DNA of 64,000 bases from Chrysophaeum taylorii (GCA_029834535.1 JAQMWT010000351.1:186001-250000); one strand, 5' to 3'; shown: positions 50,367-61,560, numbered from the stretch's first letter. Program-made: numbers and translations. Notes: generated from the sequence alone by a model not told the origin.

Positions 50367-50829
50367 CTAGGCCGTAACAATCCAGTGTTCATTCTTTTCA
50401 GCCATGTTTAGCCGGTTTCAGCCGTCAAACTACGTCAATTTCGACCTATCGAATATTATGTTGAAACATCGCCATGCTGTACCATTCATGCATGTATACG
50501 CGGTGTTTGCGCAGGATCGGATCTTCGTCTTCAAGGATCTCGCCGGGAAACAAGGTTTCCGCGTCAAGATCCTCCTCTCGACACAGCAGGAACTCAAGGC
50601 CCGCTTCATTAATCGGTGCAAGAAGGACTTCGCGAAGGCGGAAAACCAGGCTTCGAACTTCGACGAAAAGCAAGTGGACTTTCCCGAGCAGCTCATTGAC
50701 CCCGAGTTCGAAGATGTCAAGTCTGTGTCAGGCTGGCTAATAACTGTGCCGCACGCGGATCGATTCACCAAAGCAGGCCTTTGGAGCCAGCGGACGGAAG
50801 TCGACGCTGCGCACACCATACTAGACGAC
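50364..50829 (+). pseudogene. Inverted partial copy of the MULE transposase gene
   Basis: This segment is an inverted copy of 53265-53732 with few differences. On the plus strand it begins with the candidate intron 3' end (TTCATTCTTTTCAG, ending at 50402) and then encodes FSRFQPSNYVNFDLSNIMLK, RIFVFKDLAGKQGFRVKILL and ADRFTKAGLWSQRTEVDAAH, the region up to the first catalytic Asp of the MULE transposase. Its frame is open here, whereas the matching stretch at 53.4 kb has a frameshift. Confidence 0.85.
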
Positions 50830-50869
50830 TTGCAGAAGTCAGTTAGTAAGCATCGGCTGACGGTCAATC

Positions 50870-51234
50870 GTGATCCTGGGCTTACCTTGTCTACCGGCGC
50901 TTCCTAGAAGGATTGGCAGACGGCTTGGCAGACGGCTTTGCAGGCGGCTTGGCAGACAGCCAAGTTGCACGCGATTTCTCGGCGGCGGCGCGAAGCGAGC
51001 GTGTGCGTCCGGCGGCCTAGTGAGCTGCGAGGTTGTGGAGAATTCGAGGACAGTCGACTCACGGATCCAATAGCCGTCGGCTGGTCCTGCAAAATGGTTT
51101 TACCCAAACGACATATTGCCTGAGACGCACTTTGGCTGGTAGGTAGTAGCCCATGGCAATCTCGCTGGTGATGCAACGGTCGCCTCCCCATTCGTGGGAG
51201 TCGGCAGTGGAGCCGTCGTCATACTCGACGATGA
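50870..51234. other. Junction region with short CGGCTTGGCAGA repeats
   Basis: Between the inverted MULE piece and the gypsy fragment lie four or five units of about 16 bp (GGCAGACGGCTTGGCAGACG) at 50914-50965. No gene is seen. Confidence 0.5.
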
Positions 51235-51645
51235 GCTACATGCGTCTACCTTTGGGAGTCAAACCAGCCGGAAGTTTGTTTTGCAAGCAGTTGAACACTG
51301 ACTTGTCGCAATGGCTATATCGTGATCTCGTGGCATATATCGACGATATTCTCGCCGGTCACGCAGATACAAAGAATCACTTGCAGTGCCTTGTGCAAGT
51401 TATTCCCCATCTCGCCTTGAAGGGGTACAGCGCCAAGATCAAGAAGATTCATTTTATGCAAGAAGTCATTGAGTTTTTGGGTCATTTATCTACCCCGAAC
51501 GGACTTCTTCCATCACCAAGGTATTTAGAAGCCATCAGACACATGCCAATTTCTGGCACTTTGTCGGATGCTGACCCTAAGAAGCAAGTGCGATCTTTCC
51601 TTGGAATTGGGAGTTTTTGCCGGCGTTATGTAAGGGATGTTCCAG
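51235..51645 (+). pseudogene. Ty3/gypsy reverse transcriptase fragment inside MULE sequence
   Basis: The plus frame 51153-51650 contains YMRLPLGVKPAGSLFCKQLN, YRDLVAYIDDILAGHADTKN with the YIDD-type active site, EFLGHLSTPNGLLPSPRYLE and RSFLGIGSFCRRYVRD. It is clearly related to, but distinct from, the RT of the 10 kb gypsy element (FVDD there). Only the palm and thumb part remains; the MULE exon on the other strand begins at the right edge. Confidence 0.85.
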
Positions 51646-52287
51646 ACTGAGCTCTGCACCTGGGCCTTTCTCTGCGACGGGACACCAGCAAGTCCGCTGA
51701 TTATGCCCTTCCTTGCTTTCTGCGTTTTGCGCTGCGACTTTTTAGAGTCCTGACCTCGTCCACGCTTGGTCTTGACAATCTGCGCTCGAGCAGGGTCCTC
51801 GAAACGCTGATGCTTCTTAGGCCGCCCTGATTGCTTCGGCTTGATACAGGGTGGCAAGACAGAGTCCTTCAAGTCGCCACTTTCGAGTCGCCCCTGATAT
51901 GCGGCTTCGACGTCATCTTTGTCCAGAATTCGAAGTGGCTCCAGGCCTTCGTACTGCAAACTATGGTAGTTGTTGGTGCACCACCTCGCATAGAGGCTGG
52001 CGGGATCCTTAGCTCGCGATTCCTGGGCGATGATCATGCACCTACATGGCAGTCCCGTAGTTGAGAAGCGGCCGCAAGCGCAGCTGAAATTCACAGATGC
52101 CTGGCCTCCATAGTCAGCTTCGTTAATGAAGTCTCGGGGGCCAATGATGACCGAGTTAATCTTCTCGCGAGTATTGTCGGCCAAGGGCCATTTAATAGCA
52201 AAACCACCTTCGTCTTCGCTGACCATACGCACAGTGGCACGCGACGCGGCTGCGCGTTGTGTCACCAGATCCTCGTAGGCTGCCGTC

Positions 52288-52501
52288 CTGCGAAGTTCCC
52301 CGCGCAGGTGTCACGTGGCTAAGTCCAGTCAAAAAAAAAGTGTTCCTTCGATCAAAATAAGCTCAGATAGATGTCCTGGCTGCGACTTTTTTTATTCAAA
52401 TGTAACTTTGTTTGATTCAAATGCAATTTTGTTTGATACAAAACAAATTACTTTGATACAATAAGACTTAGTTTGATACAGTTACACTTCATAGCACTTA
52501 C
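52288..52501 (-). other. 214-nt intron in the MULE gene
   Basis: GTAAGTGC...CGCAG. Removal joins SMRLT to TAAYEDLVTQR in frame. The intron contains several TTTGATTCAAATG and TTTGATACA units, which also occur at 54.85-54.9 kb. Confidence 0.6.
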
Positions 52502-52761
52502 GTCAGACGCATCGAGCTTTTCTTCGCCTCAGCTGCGGCAGCGAGTGGTTGGTTGAATCGCTGGCTTGTTTCCTTGATGGCGACGAACAGCGACCTCGGC
52601 ATGTTGGTCAGCCGGGCATTTATGTTCATGTTGTTGTGCGACTCGGCCATGTTTGTCGTCGTCATGCCCATGAGGTTCTTCCCCGCGTTTAGAGCGCTGA
52701 AGATGATATTGGCTCGGTGCTTCGAGGCGGTGTCGTTGGCGGTTTTCAGGCGGTGTGCGAG

Positions 52762-52801
52762 CTGTAGAAGCGGAGTGAGCAGCACTTTGGTTGACACTTA
52801 C
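52762..52801 (-). other. 40-nt intron in the MULE gene
   Basis: GTAAGT...TACAG. Removing it joins KEW to LAHRLKTAND in frame. The position matches the 45-nt candidate intron at 32171-32215. Confidence 0.7.
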
Positions 52802-54428
52802 CCATTCCTTTGCCAGTCTTGACATCTGGCCACGAGCCCGATCCATCTCGTGGATTGTCGTTGCCGTCGCCCACTCGCGGTGGTTCTCGCCGTCACCCGG
52901 CTTGCCTGACTTGGAGCAGTTCTCTCCGCCGTGGTTTCCTGCACAAGAGCACTGTCAGATGGCGCCGCCTTTCGGTCCAGGGCATACTGCAGCCAAGAAG
53001 CTCTGCCGCCGGCATGACCTACGGCGCGCGCGAAGCTGAGGATGCTGAAGGTTGTATTCCATCGTACCTTTACATGCGCAGTGATGCCGCCCTTTGCAGC
53101 ATCGGCGACGGAGATGTGCGGCGGCTCTTGAGCTCGGGCATGACGCTTGCGCAGAACTTGTTGAACATAGTCGCCGTCGTGGCATTTTCAGTGTCGCTGA
53201 ATAGTGCCATTCCAAGCGTGACGATACGATCATTGGCGTCGGCGGTGACCCGGGAAAAGAGCGTGTCGTCTAGCATGGTGTGCGCAGCGTCGACTTCCGT
53301 CCGCAGGCTCCAAAGGCCTGCTTTGGTGAATCGATCCGCGTGCGGCACAGTTATTAGCCAGCCTGACACAAACTTGACATCTTCGAACTCGGGGTCAATG
53401 AGCTGCTCCGGCGAAAGTCCGCTTGCTTTTCGTCGAAGTTCGAAGCCTGGTTTTCCGCCTTCGCGAAGTCCTTCTTGCACCGATTAATGAAGCGGGCCTT
53501 GAGTTCCTGCTGTGTCGAGAGGAGGATCTTGACGCGGAAACCTTGATTTTCGGTGAGATCCTTGAAGACGAAGATCCGATCCTGCGCAAACACCGCGTAT
53601 ACATGCATGAATGGTACAGCATGGCGATGTTTCAACATAATATTCGATAGGTCGAAATTGACGTAGTTTGACGGCTGAAACCGGCTAAAAATGGCTGAAA
53701 AGAATGAACACTGGATTGTTACGGCCTAGTACTCCCCATCCCCGACCCAGTTCTTGTACACTAATTCTTTGATGTTCTGAGCACGCTTCGGACATACTTC
53801 GCAGTACAAATATGGCTTGAGAATCGCGGCGAGCACCTTGTTCGTGACGTCGATCTCGGTCTTTTTCTCGTGGTTGCCGCATTGCTGGCCGTCGATGGAT
53901 GCTAGGACGGCGTCCTTGAGAATATTTTCAAGGTGCCAGGCCGAATAGTTGGACTTGGCCTGGGTGGCCATTGGCTTGAAATCCCCAGAAATGCAGGTAT
54001 GAGGTACGGCGGCCGTGCACGTGTCGGCAGGGCCGTCACACCCGCGTGGCACCTGGAAGACGCGTAAGAACTCGCAGTCTTTGGCCTTGCAGACAATGTC
54101 CATCCGCCGCTTTGTGGACCTGGAATTCTCGAGAGAAGGTGGCCGTCTTTCTCGGCTTCCTCCAGGACGTGTAACTGAAAGTCCCACTTTGATTTGAAGC
54201 CATTCCCCACGGTCACCACCTCGTGGTCGATCTCCCTCAGATGAGCCAATTTCCGCGGCTCGCGGCCTTCGTAAGTTTCGGTGCAGTCGCGAGACGTGCC
54301 TGTCCCCTCCTAACGGGCCTTTTCCTTCGGTCTTCATCCACAGCCTTCTCGAATGCCAATTGAATGTCATCTTCGTCGCTGTCCCCGAACTCCATCGTAC
54401 ACCCGAGGGACTCCTGCCGTGCCTCCAT

Positions 54429-55270
54429 GGCGCTCCCACACCTCCCTGACCTGTCAGCCTCGCGAACAGGCTACCGTTGTCGTGGACAATCCAGGGTTAA
54501 TGCGCGGTGCCGCTCATCGTCGCGTCTGAAGACTATGCAAAGAACACGACATTCTCGTCGTATCCCGCGTGAATCGCGAGTCCATCGAATAAGCCCGCGC
54601 GCAGTACGGACATCTCCTGCGCGGGCGCCTCAAGAAAACGTCGGAGGTCCCCTCGGAACCGAACGGAGAGCCACCACCCGAAGACCTATAACAAGTGCGC
54701 GTGGGCGGCCTAGCGATTTTAGTACATAACTTCTGTGACCGTGCCATGCAGCTTTCAGGGCGGCACGGTTTCACCATGCCGTGCGGATGTGACGGGTGGC
54801 ATGGCACGGAAACTGGCGTGCGGGTTATTTTGGTCCCAACGCTCCAGCTTAGTTTGAACCACTTGGGCTTAGTTTGATATCATCATTTGAATCAAACAAA
54901 GCCATCGACGTTCCCCCAACTAAGTCATGATGAAGCTCTAATTACACCACAGAATAACTAACTAACTGACTAACTAACTTCAGACCTCTCCCGAGCATGG
55001 GAGCCAGGCCGGACCGACAGGAGCCTGTGCGGAATCACGGGCCTGTAGACGAGGGGCGCCGAAAGGTGGGTCGGCGGAGAGTGATCATCAAGCTTGTCGC
55101 CATGCGACGAGGAGACCGCGATGTGACTGACAACCAACTCGTCGATAACCTTCCGTCTGCGCCCCCCGGCCATACCCCGTCCCACTACGAACGTTCCGGC
55201 TGCCAACCGGCCCGCCCGGGAGGCGAATAGGTGCCAACACCACAGAATAGTTGGATCTAACTAATCCATA
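54429..55270. other. Non-coding stretch of the left arm
   Basis: It contains two CTTAGTTTGA units near 54850-54880, a CTAA repeat at 54957-54979 and a dispersed block (CCCGAGCATGGGAGCCAGGC to GGGCCTGTAGACGAG, 54991-55055) that recurs at 56406-56470. The stretch 54743-54810 is GC-rich with internal inverted repeats around GGCACGG. No gene is seen. Confidence 0.5.
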
Positions 55271-56283
55271 ACAAGTGCAGGCCAGTAAGTTCACCTAGTC
55301 CCAATCTCTAACCCCAGTAAGTTCACCTGGTCCCAATAAGTTCACCTGGTCAGTAAGTTCACCTAGTCCAAATCTCTAACCCCAGTAAGTTCGACGTAAA
55401 CCCACTCGTGCTCACACCACTCCTTCGACTCAAGTTCGAGCTCGTCGCTCTCGCCTCCGCCAATCTAAGCTGCTTTGATCCACACACGCCGCTAGCCTTT
55501 GAGTTTACTCTAAAAACCCCAGTAAGTTCACCTGGTCCCAGTAAGTTCACCTGGTCACTATATTCACCTAGTCCCAATCTCAAACCCCAGTAAGTTCACC
55601 TGGCAGTAAGTTCACCTACAGTGCGCGCGTAGATGCCGGGAGGGGGATTATAGGTATTGCGCAGCACGTGTGGAGTAGGGTGGAGTCGTCGACTCAGAAG
55701 AGGATATCCTCGGGGTTGCCGATCGACAGAGAGCCACGTAGAGCTGGACGTGGCAGAAGACGGGCTTCGCCAAGAGGACGCCGACCTCGCGGGGCGTCTG
55801 GCCCTGGCTCTTGGTGATCGTTTGGCGTCGGCGGGCCTTAAGGGATACAGGTTGGAGGTGCCTCGGTGACAACGACACGATCGATCATGTATCTGGTACC
55901 GTTGCAGTGGCCGTGCGACGGGTCGAGGTTGCGAAGACTTTAAGCTCGCGATCAAAGTCAGCATGCCGTTGGTTGTCAGGGAGTTGAAAACTCGACTGTA
56001 AAGAGCGAGGTGTCGTCTTCCGATCCAACCTAGTCGGCCGAAAAGAACTCCGACGCCTCGTCTCCGGGAAAAAAAGGCCGCGGTCATGCGCGCGGCGTTG
56101 TCAGCATCGACAACATCGTTTCGACGGGGCGTGAGAGTGGCGCGCTGAAAGAGCCGCCGCGGGTCGTGGAAATAGTCTGCGAGGTCGCCGTAGACGGTTT
56201 GGAGGATCACTGTCTGCCTGGCTCGCGCGCCCACCTGATCCTTACTCTCACGCCTACCTGATCCTTACCCTAAATCGAGGAAC
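55271..56283 (-). mobile_element. Helitron remnant 2: helicase C-terminus and 3' end
   Basis: This is the same unit as 45571-46480 and its inverted copy at 61792-62803. In minus sense it encodes TVILQTVYGDLADYFHDPRR, a LNSLTTNGM-like segment, KSQGQTPREVGVLLAKPVF and LYVAL. Frameshifts and stops interrupt it. The 3' side is the AGTAAGTTCACCTGG minisatellite, ending at ACAAGTGCAG (55271-55280). Confidence 0.78.
55281..55615. repeat. Helitron-linked minisatellite, second array
   Basis: About nine AGTAAGTTCACCTGGTCCC-type units in two blocks, with the same intervening 130 bp as at 45.65 kb. Confidence 0.88.
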
Positions 56284-56346
56284 AACCCACCCACATCCTT
56301 CATGCTCACCACACACACCCCCCTCTTAGCAGTCGACATTTAAAGA
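56284..56346 (-). repeat. Short interspersed repeat, third copy
   Basis: In minus sense it runs GTCTTTAAATGTCGAC to GGGTTG, about 63 bp, matching the inserts at 518 and 28350. It is followed by GACAAACA repeats. Confidence 0.75.
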
Positions 56347-56596
56347 CAAACAAACAGACAAACAAAAAAACAAACAACTAACTAACTAACTAACTTCAGA
56401 CCTCTCCCGAGCATGGGAGCCAGGCCGGACCGACAGGTGCCAGTCCGGAATCACGGGCCTGTAGACGAGACAAACAAACAAACAAACAAACAAACAAACA
56501 AACAAACATCTGTCGATTAGTAGTTAAGATTGCGATTTCCCCTCGTTTTTTTCTGGGCAGCAGCACCAGCAGCGTTGTGAGGGCAGCAGAAGAAGA
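56347..56596. other. Microsatellites and dispersed block before the 278-codon gene
   Basis: ACAAACAAAC and CTAA repeats lie at 56347-56392 and 56468-56508, with the CCCGAGCATGGGAGCC block between them. ATCTGTCGATTAGTAGTTA at 56509 is shared with 46569. Confidence 0.7.
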
Positions 56597-57433
56597 ATGG
56601 CGCCGCGCGGTCCGCGGTCAGGGCGGACTGCGACGAGCGCCCGCGGGCCGCAGTCCTCGCACCTCGTCGTCGACGGAAGCCACGTTCCCGGCGGTGCGAC
56701 GCGCAGCGCCGCCTCGAGCAGCCTGGTGGGCGTGAGTACGCGCGATTTCGCGTCGACGAGTGTCGAAGTCTCGTCGCACGCTGTCCTGGAGCTCATGCGG
56801 ACGCACCCGTGCTGGGTCGGCAGCCTGGAAGATCCCGAGCTCGACAGGGTCTTCGCAGCGGTCGCCGACCTCGTTCTCGCCGGCGCGGGCGTCGGTCTAA
56901 TCGTGCTCAGCGCCGGGGCGTCGGCACCCGCCGTCGTCGTCGTCGCGGCGGCGGCGGGCGGCCTCGCGGCGGGGGGCGCGATCGACGGGGCCTTTTACGC
57001 CGCCTCGGTCCCCGTCTCGCAGTTCTCGCTTCGACGCTGGGCGAGCGCGGTCGCGCGCGGTGCCGCTCGAGGCGCCGTCGCCGCCGGCGGAGCTTTCGAA
57101 GCCCTCGAGTTCGGCGAGAAGGCGGCTACGCTCATTTCCAAGGTTCTTCACGGCGCGGTCGAGGGCGCCGCCACGACGACGGCGGCGTCGCTCGCGACCG
57201 CCGCGACCGGCGCCGCATGCGGCAGCGCGTCTACGGGGGCGTCTAGGCGCGCGATCGTCCCCGATGCTGCCCAAGGGGGCGTGGAGGGGGCCGGCGAAAA
57301 AGGTATGCAGGAGGGGGTCGAGTTCGGCAAGTTTTTGTTCGTCGACTCAACGCCCCCCGACGTCGCCTATGACATCGCTGACAAGGACAAGGTCGTCGAC
57401 ATCTTCTTCAAGGTCGCCGGGGCGTTTTCGTAG
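56597..57433 (+). CDS. Ala/Gly-rich hypothetical protein, intact copy
   Basis: The 278-residue product is intact. Residues 85-135 are a long hydrophobic Ala/Gly/Val stretch (VFAAVADLVLAGAGVGLIVL and VVVVAAAAGGLAAGGAID) with small-residue spacing like a glycine-zipper membrane hairpin. A second Ala/Gly segment runs 155-215 (ARGAARGAVAAGGAFEALEF). The C-terminal third (VEFGKFLFVDSTPPDVAYDI) is more conventional. No family is recognised. GC content is much higher than in the nearby transposons, and the frame is free of stops, which supports a host gene. The inverted-repeat copy at 60653-61476 is frameshifted. A Helitron 3' end begins 23 bp after the stop codon. Confidence 0.6.
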   Translation: MAPRGPRSGRTATSARGPQSSHLVVDGSHVPGGATRSAASSSLVGVSTRDFASTSVEVSSHAVLELMRTHPCWVGSLEDPELDRVFAAVADLVLAGAGVGLIVLSAGASAPAVVVVAAAAGGLAAGGAIDGAFYAASVPVSQFSLRRWASAVARGAARGAVAAGGAFEALEFGEKAATLISKVLHGAVEGAATTTAASLATAATGAACGSASTGASRRAIVPDAAQGGVEGAGEKGMQEGVEFGKFLFVDSTPPDVAYDIADKDKVVDIFFKVAGAFS

Positions 57434-57455
57434 ATGACAAAGGCCTAGAGTTAAG

Positions 57456-57536
57456 ACAAGTGCAGAGTTCACCTAGTCCCAATCTCTAACCCCAGTAAGT
57501 TCACCTAAACCCAGTAAGTTTCATATAAGTTCACCT
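57456..57536 (-). repeat. Solo Helitron 3' end
   Basis: ACAAGTGCAG followed by about four AGTTCACCTAGTCCC / AGTAAGTTCACC units, without helicase sequence. Confidence 0.6.
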
Positions 57537-57611
57537 TGTGAGGAAGCAATGACACTTACCCCTGCACCACGTCCCCATTATAGTTCTCTCATCTCCATTT
57601 CAGTTCTCACA
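57537..57611 (+). repeat. 5' LTR of copia E
   Basis: 75 bp, TGTGAGGAAGC to TTCTCACA, shortened in the middle; inverted duplicate at 60476-60550. Confidence 0.85.
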
Positions 57612-60160
57612 TGGCAGCAGTGTTCGTTCGTTTCGATCGAACCTGTGCTTGCCTTCGCGGCGACTCCTCCTCGGCTTCAGTTCATTGCTACGTGTTCGGT
57701 TCGTTGTCGTCTATCATGTCCTCGATCGAAATTCAAGCTAGCAAACTTTCGCACAAACTTGATGCCTTCAGCGGTGAGCGACATTTTTTTTTTCTTTCCC
57801 ACCAAGGCCACGTCGTCTTGAGAACATGATCATCTCCACCGGCGATCACATTATCTCGACCAACGATCCTTGGACTAGCATCTCAGCATCTCGCTGCTCT
57901 GACGAAGAATTTCTCAGCATCTCGCTGCTCTGAAGAAGACTTTCGCGTCAAGCAACGTTGATATCCATGAAAACCGCGACATGAACTTCACGCGAACAAC
58001 ATGACAACCGCGACATGAACTTCACGCGACTTTACAAGCGCATTACCGATGTCTACATGGGCCGTGGGGATCGCGTAGCGAACTCCTCAACAAGTTCATC
58101 ATCGGAGTATACAAGTTGCTCGGCATTGTACCTATCACCGGCGTTCAAATTTCTCGGCATTTTACCTATCACCGGAGTTCAAGTTGCTCGGCATTGTACC
58201 TGATCCGACGCACCTCGAGTGTGTCTTCGCATTTGACTACGTGCATCGTGCTTCAAGCCTTACTGGCTTTATCGTCTCGCGTTTCGTACCGATGAATGTG
58301 GTTGTACCCTTGAGAAATTCACCAACAATCAATTTCGATGGCATGCACAACCACTTCCGCCGCGCTATCCGCCGCGTCGTCAGCCACGACTTCAGACTCT
58401 TCCAACTGACCTACCCTAGACGCACCCCTTTCCCAACAACCTGGCTCTACTCGATTCCGACGCACTACCCAATGTCATTTTGGCGGCTGCAAGGATCACT
58501 TTAAGGGGGACTGCCGCAAGTTTCAAAGTTCCTAGCTATTCCACGACAACGCCCTACCCATCCATTCGCTGCTCCTCTCCACGTTCTGTCTTTTCACCTC
58601 GTCGTTGCTCCCCTCCTCGTTCTGTATTTCGCCTATTCGTTGCTCCACTCCCCGTTGTGCAGTTTCACGTATTCGTTGATCCACTCCTCGTTGTGCTTGT
58701 CGGTTTTGGTAAAACCAGCGAATCACGTTCCATCGCGCATTACACCTGCCACAACTAAGCTGTGCCTGTCAATTTTTCGCGTGCGCAGTTTTCGTGCTTC
58801 CTATGTGGTTGGATCGCTCATCTTCGGGATCCTGGACAGACGCTTCTTTGCTGTGTGATTTGTGGTTCTCCTTCGCGCACTCTCGCCTTTTCGCCGCTTT
58901 TCTGACCTTTAGAATTCGGTTTTGCTATCGACGTGAATTCCGTGCTCAGCACCCGCGACGCTATCTGCAATGTTCTTTCGTGCCACTGCGACGCTATCTG
59001 CAGGCTATCTGCAACGTTCTTACGTGCCACAACTGTTTTGCCACTGTCGCCAACTTCTACCGCAGCCTATTCGAGTATGACGAGCGAAGCTCGCCGCTTG
59101 CTCCTCCAACGTTGGCCCATATGGCAATTTCGTTCTTGCGAATGCGAAAACGGGCCACTTTCTTATCTGTCACAGCAGGCTGGCATACAGCAGCCTGGTC
59201 TACCTGTGTTCGTTCCTTACACCGCTGGCGCGTCCGAAGTCTTCCATCTTCGCGTACAGGACGCGGTCGTGCCCATGGCAACTTGCTCGCGCCACAACAA
59301 CCAAACACCCAACGTTCGCATCAACCCTGTTTACGCCTGTTTTTTTTTTTTTTTGATGCAGTCGCCTCCGACCATCGTCATAACCTGGTCACCATACAAC
59401 ATATCTGCCCAAAGGCAACGTTCTCATCAGACGTCTGGTACACCGCCATCATATGCACCAGCCTGTGTTTCCGCTATCTTTGCCCCGCTGCGATCCTCAG
59501 TGGCAACAATCGTCTAACGCACGTCATCCCAGGCACTTTTGTCGCTATTGTTCTTCAGACCTTGATTTTGCTGACAGTTTCACTTACCCGATTTCCTGCA
59601 ATGTCAACCAAAGAAGGAACTTCAACGTTGTTCTGACTTTCTCGAATCACGCTTCCAAGCTCTCGTCTTTGTTGCCCCATTGTCACCTGTTCCTGCTGTT
59701 GCCCGATTGTCACCTGTTCTTCCGCTGTTGCCCCCTTGTCCGCCGTTGCCCCCTTGCCCCTTGTTTGATGAGAATGCGCCGGTTTCACTGGGACTGATCA
59801 CCCCATCACGTGAACCGACCATTCTACGAGCTCGAGAGAAAACAACAGAAAGTGCAAAAGAGAGAAAACAACAGAAAGTGCAAAAGAGCACCAAAGAGAG
59901 AAAACAACAGAAAGTGCAAAACAGAGAAAACAACAAGTGCAAAACGAAGTCGCGCCAAACGGAGCCGACCGCGCAAAGTCGACCAAAGCGCATTACAACA
60001 ACCAACAAACTTTCATACTGGCGTTTGTCAACAACGCAATGTCGATTCTGTTTCATCCTGTCACGATGTTGATTCTGTTTCCTCTGTCGCTTCTGTTTCC
60101 TCCTGTAACTCTTTGTATGTCTCTTCTGTTAGCTTTCGTTTGTTAGTTCATCATGTCTTC
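57537..60160 (+). mobile_element. Ty1/copia copy E, core of the inverted repeat (no 3' LTR)
   Basis: It starts with a 75 bp LTR (57537-57611) and a TGGCAGCAG site. It follows copia C through the scrambled gag region, shorter minisatellites (58565-58700 and 59830-59945) and the linker, and stops at the RT leader (TTTCGTTTGTTAGTTCA). Beyond 60161 its own 5' end follows in reverse. No polymerase remains. Confidence 0.88.
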
Positions 60161-60550
60161 CTTCAGAGCAGCTTGATGCTGAGAAATTCTTCGTCAGAGC
60201 AGCGAGATGCTGAGATGCTAGTCCAAGGAATCGTTGGTCGAGATAATGTGATCGCCGGTGGAGATGATCATGTTCTCAAGACGACGTGGCCTTGCGGGAA
60301 AATGTCGCTCTCACCGCTGAAGGCATCAAGTTTGTGCGAAAGTTTGCTAGCTTGAATTTCGATCGAGGACATGATAGACGACAACGAACCGAACACGTAG
60401 CAATGACTGAAGCCGAGGAGGAGTCGCCGCGAAGGCAAGCACAGGTTCGATCGAAACGAACGATCACTGCTGCCATGTGAGAATTGAAATGGAGATGAGA
60501 GAACTATAATGGGACGTGGTGCAGGGGTAAGTGTCATTGCTTCCTCACAA
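60161..60550 (-). mobile_element. Inverted copy of the copia E 5' end
   Basis: Reverse complement of 57537-57935: gag start, then an LTR at 60476-60550. The two copia ends therefore face each other in inverted orientation. Confidence 0.9.
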
Positions 60551-60652
60551 GGTAACCATGCGAAACTTACTGGGTTTAGGTGAACTTACTGGGGGTTAGA
60601 GATTGGGACTAGGTGAACTCTGCACTTTGTCTTAACTCTAGGCCTTTGTCAT

Positions 60653-61476
60653 CTACGAAAACGCCCCGGCGACCTTGAAGAAGATGTCGACGACCTTGTC
60701 CTTGTCAGCGATGTCATAGGCGACGTCGGGGCGTTGAGTCGACGAACAAAACTTGCCGAAACTCGACCCCTCCTGCATACCTTTCGCCGGCTCCCTCCAC
60801 GCCCCCTTGGGCAGCATCAGACGATCGCGCGCCTAGACGCCCCTGCAGACGCGTTGCCGCATGCGGCGCCGGTCGCGGCGGTCGCGAGCGACGCCGCCGT
60901 CGTGGCGGCGCCCTCGACCGCGCCGTGAAGAACCTTTGGAAATGAGCGCGTAGCCGCCTTCTGCCGAACTCGAGGGCTTCGAAAGCTCCGCCGGTGGCGA
61001 CGGCGCTCGAGCGGCACCGCGCGCGACCGCGCTCGCCCAGCGTCGAAGCGAGAACTGCGAGACGGGGACCGAGGCGGCGTAAAAGCGTCTTCGTCGATCG
61101 CCTCCCCGCCGCGAGGCCGCCCGCCGCCGCCGCGACGACGACGACGGCGGGTGCCGACGCCCCGGCTGAGCACGATTAGACCGACGCCCGCGCCGGCGAG
61201 AACGAGGTCGGCGACCGCTGCGAAGACCCTGTCGAGCTCGGGATCTTCCAGGCTGCCGACCCAGCACGGTGCGTCCGCATGAGCTCCAGGACAGCGTGCG
61301 ACGAGACTTCGACACTCGTCGACGCGAAATCGCGCGTATTTCACGCCCACCAGGCTGCTCGAGGCGGCGTTGCGTCGCACCGCCGGGAACGTGGCTTCCG
61401 TCGACGACGAGGTGCGAGGATCAGGCCCGCGGGCGCTCGTCGCAGTCCGCCCTGACCGCGGACCGCGCGGCGCCAT
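60653..61476 (-). pseudogene. Broken inverted copy of the 278-codon gene
   Basis: It keeps the start (MAPRGPRSGRTATSARG) and much of the sequence, but several 1-2 base indels split it into frames. One piece reads CWVGSLEDPELDRVFAAVAD, the same as the intact copy, and then leaves frame after GVGLIVLSRG. It pairs with 56597-57433. Confidence 0.85.
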
Positions 61477-61560
61477 TCTTCTTCTGCTGCCTCACAACGC
61501 TGCTTTCGGTGCTGCTGCCTGTGAAAAACGAGGGGAAATCGCAATCTTAACTACTAATCG

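Larger units (their letters stand above)
51646..54428 (-). pseudogene. Mutator-like (MULE) transposase gene, multi-exon, partly broken
   Basis: In minus sense the gene starts MEARQESLGCTMEFGDSDED (54428). A MuDR-type N-terminal zinc region follows (MDIVCKAKDCEF, then PHTC), and then, after a candidate intron ending TTCATTCTTTTCAG near 53694, the catalytic domain: RTEVDAAHTMLDD with the first Asp and TLGMALFSDTENATTATMFN. Next is LMGMTTTNMAESHNN, and finally a SWIM finger CACGRFSTTGLPCRC with Cys in place of the usual last His. Introns at 52762-52801 and 52288-52501 keep the frame. Breaks: two bases inserted near 54308 and one near 54068 in the N-terminal part, and a shift near 53410. Gypsy sequence replaces the far C-terminus. 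The enzyme cuts and inserts DNA by a DDE mechanism. Confidence 0.8.
54040..57935 (+). repeat. Left arm of a 10 kb inverted repeat
   Basis: This arm pairs with 60161-64000 in reverse complement. Anchor pairs (left/right): 54040/64000, 54428/63621, 55621/62455, 56597/61476, 57431/60655, 57537/60550, 57935/60161. Small indels separate the arms. The outer end of the right arm lies beyond the window. Confidence 0.93.

Noticed and set aside
50364-53732. Reading the 466 bp inverted arms as terminal inverted repeats of a complete MULE
   Set aside because: The transposase gene appears to continue past the arm end through a candidate intron into 53.75-54.43 kb, and no 8-10 bp target duplication flanks the arms.
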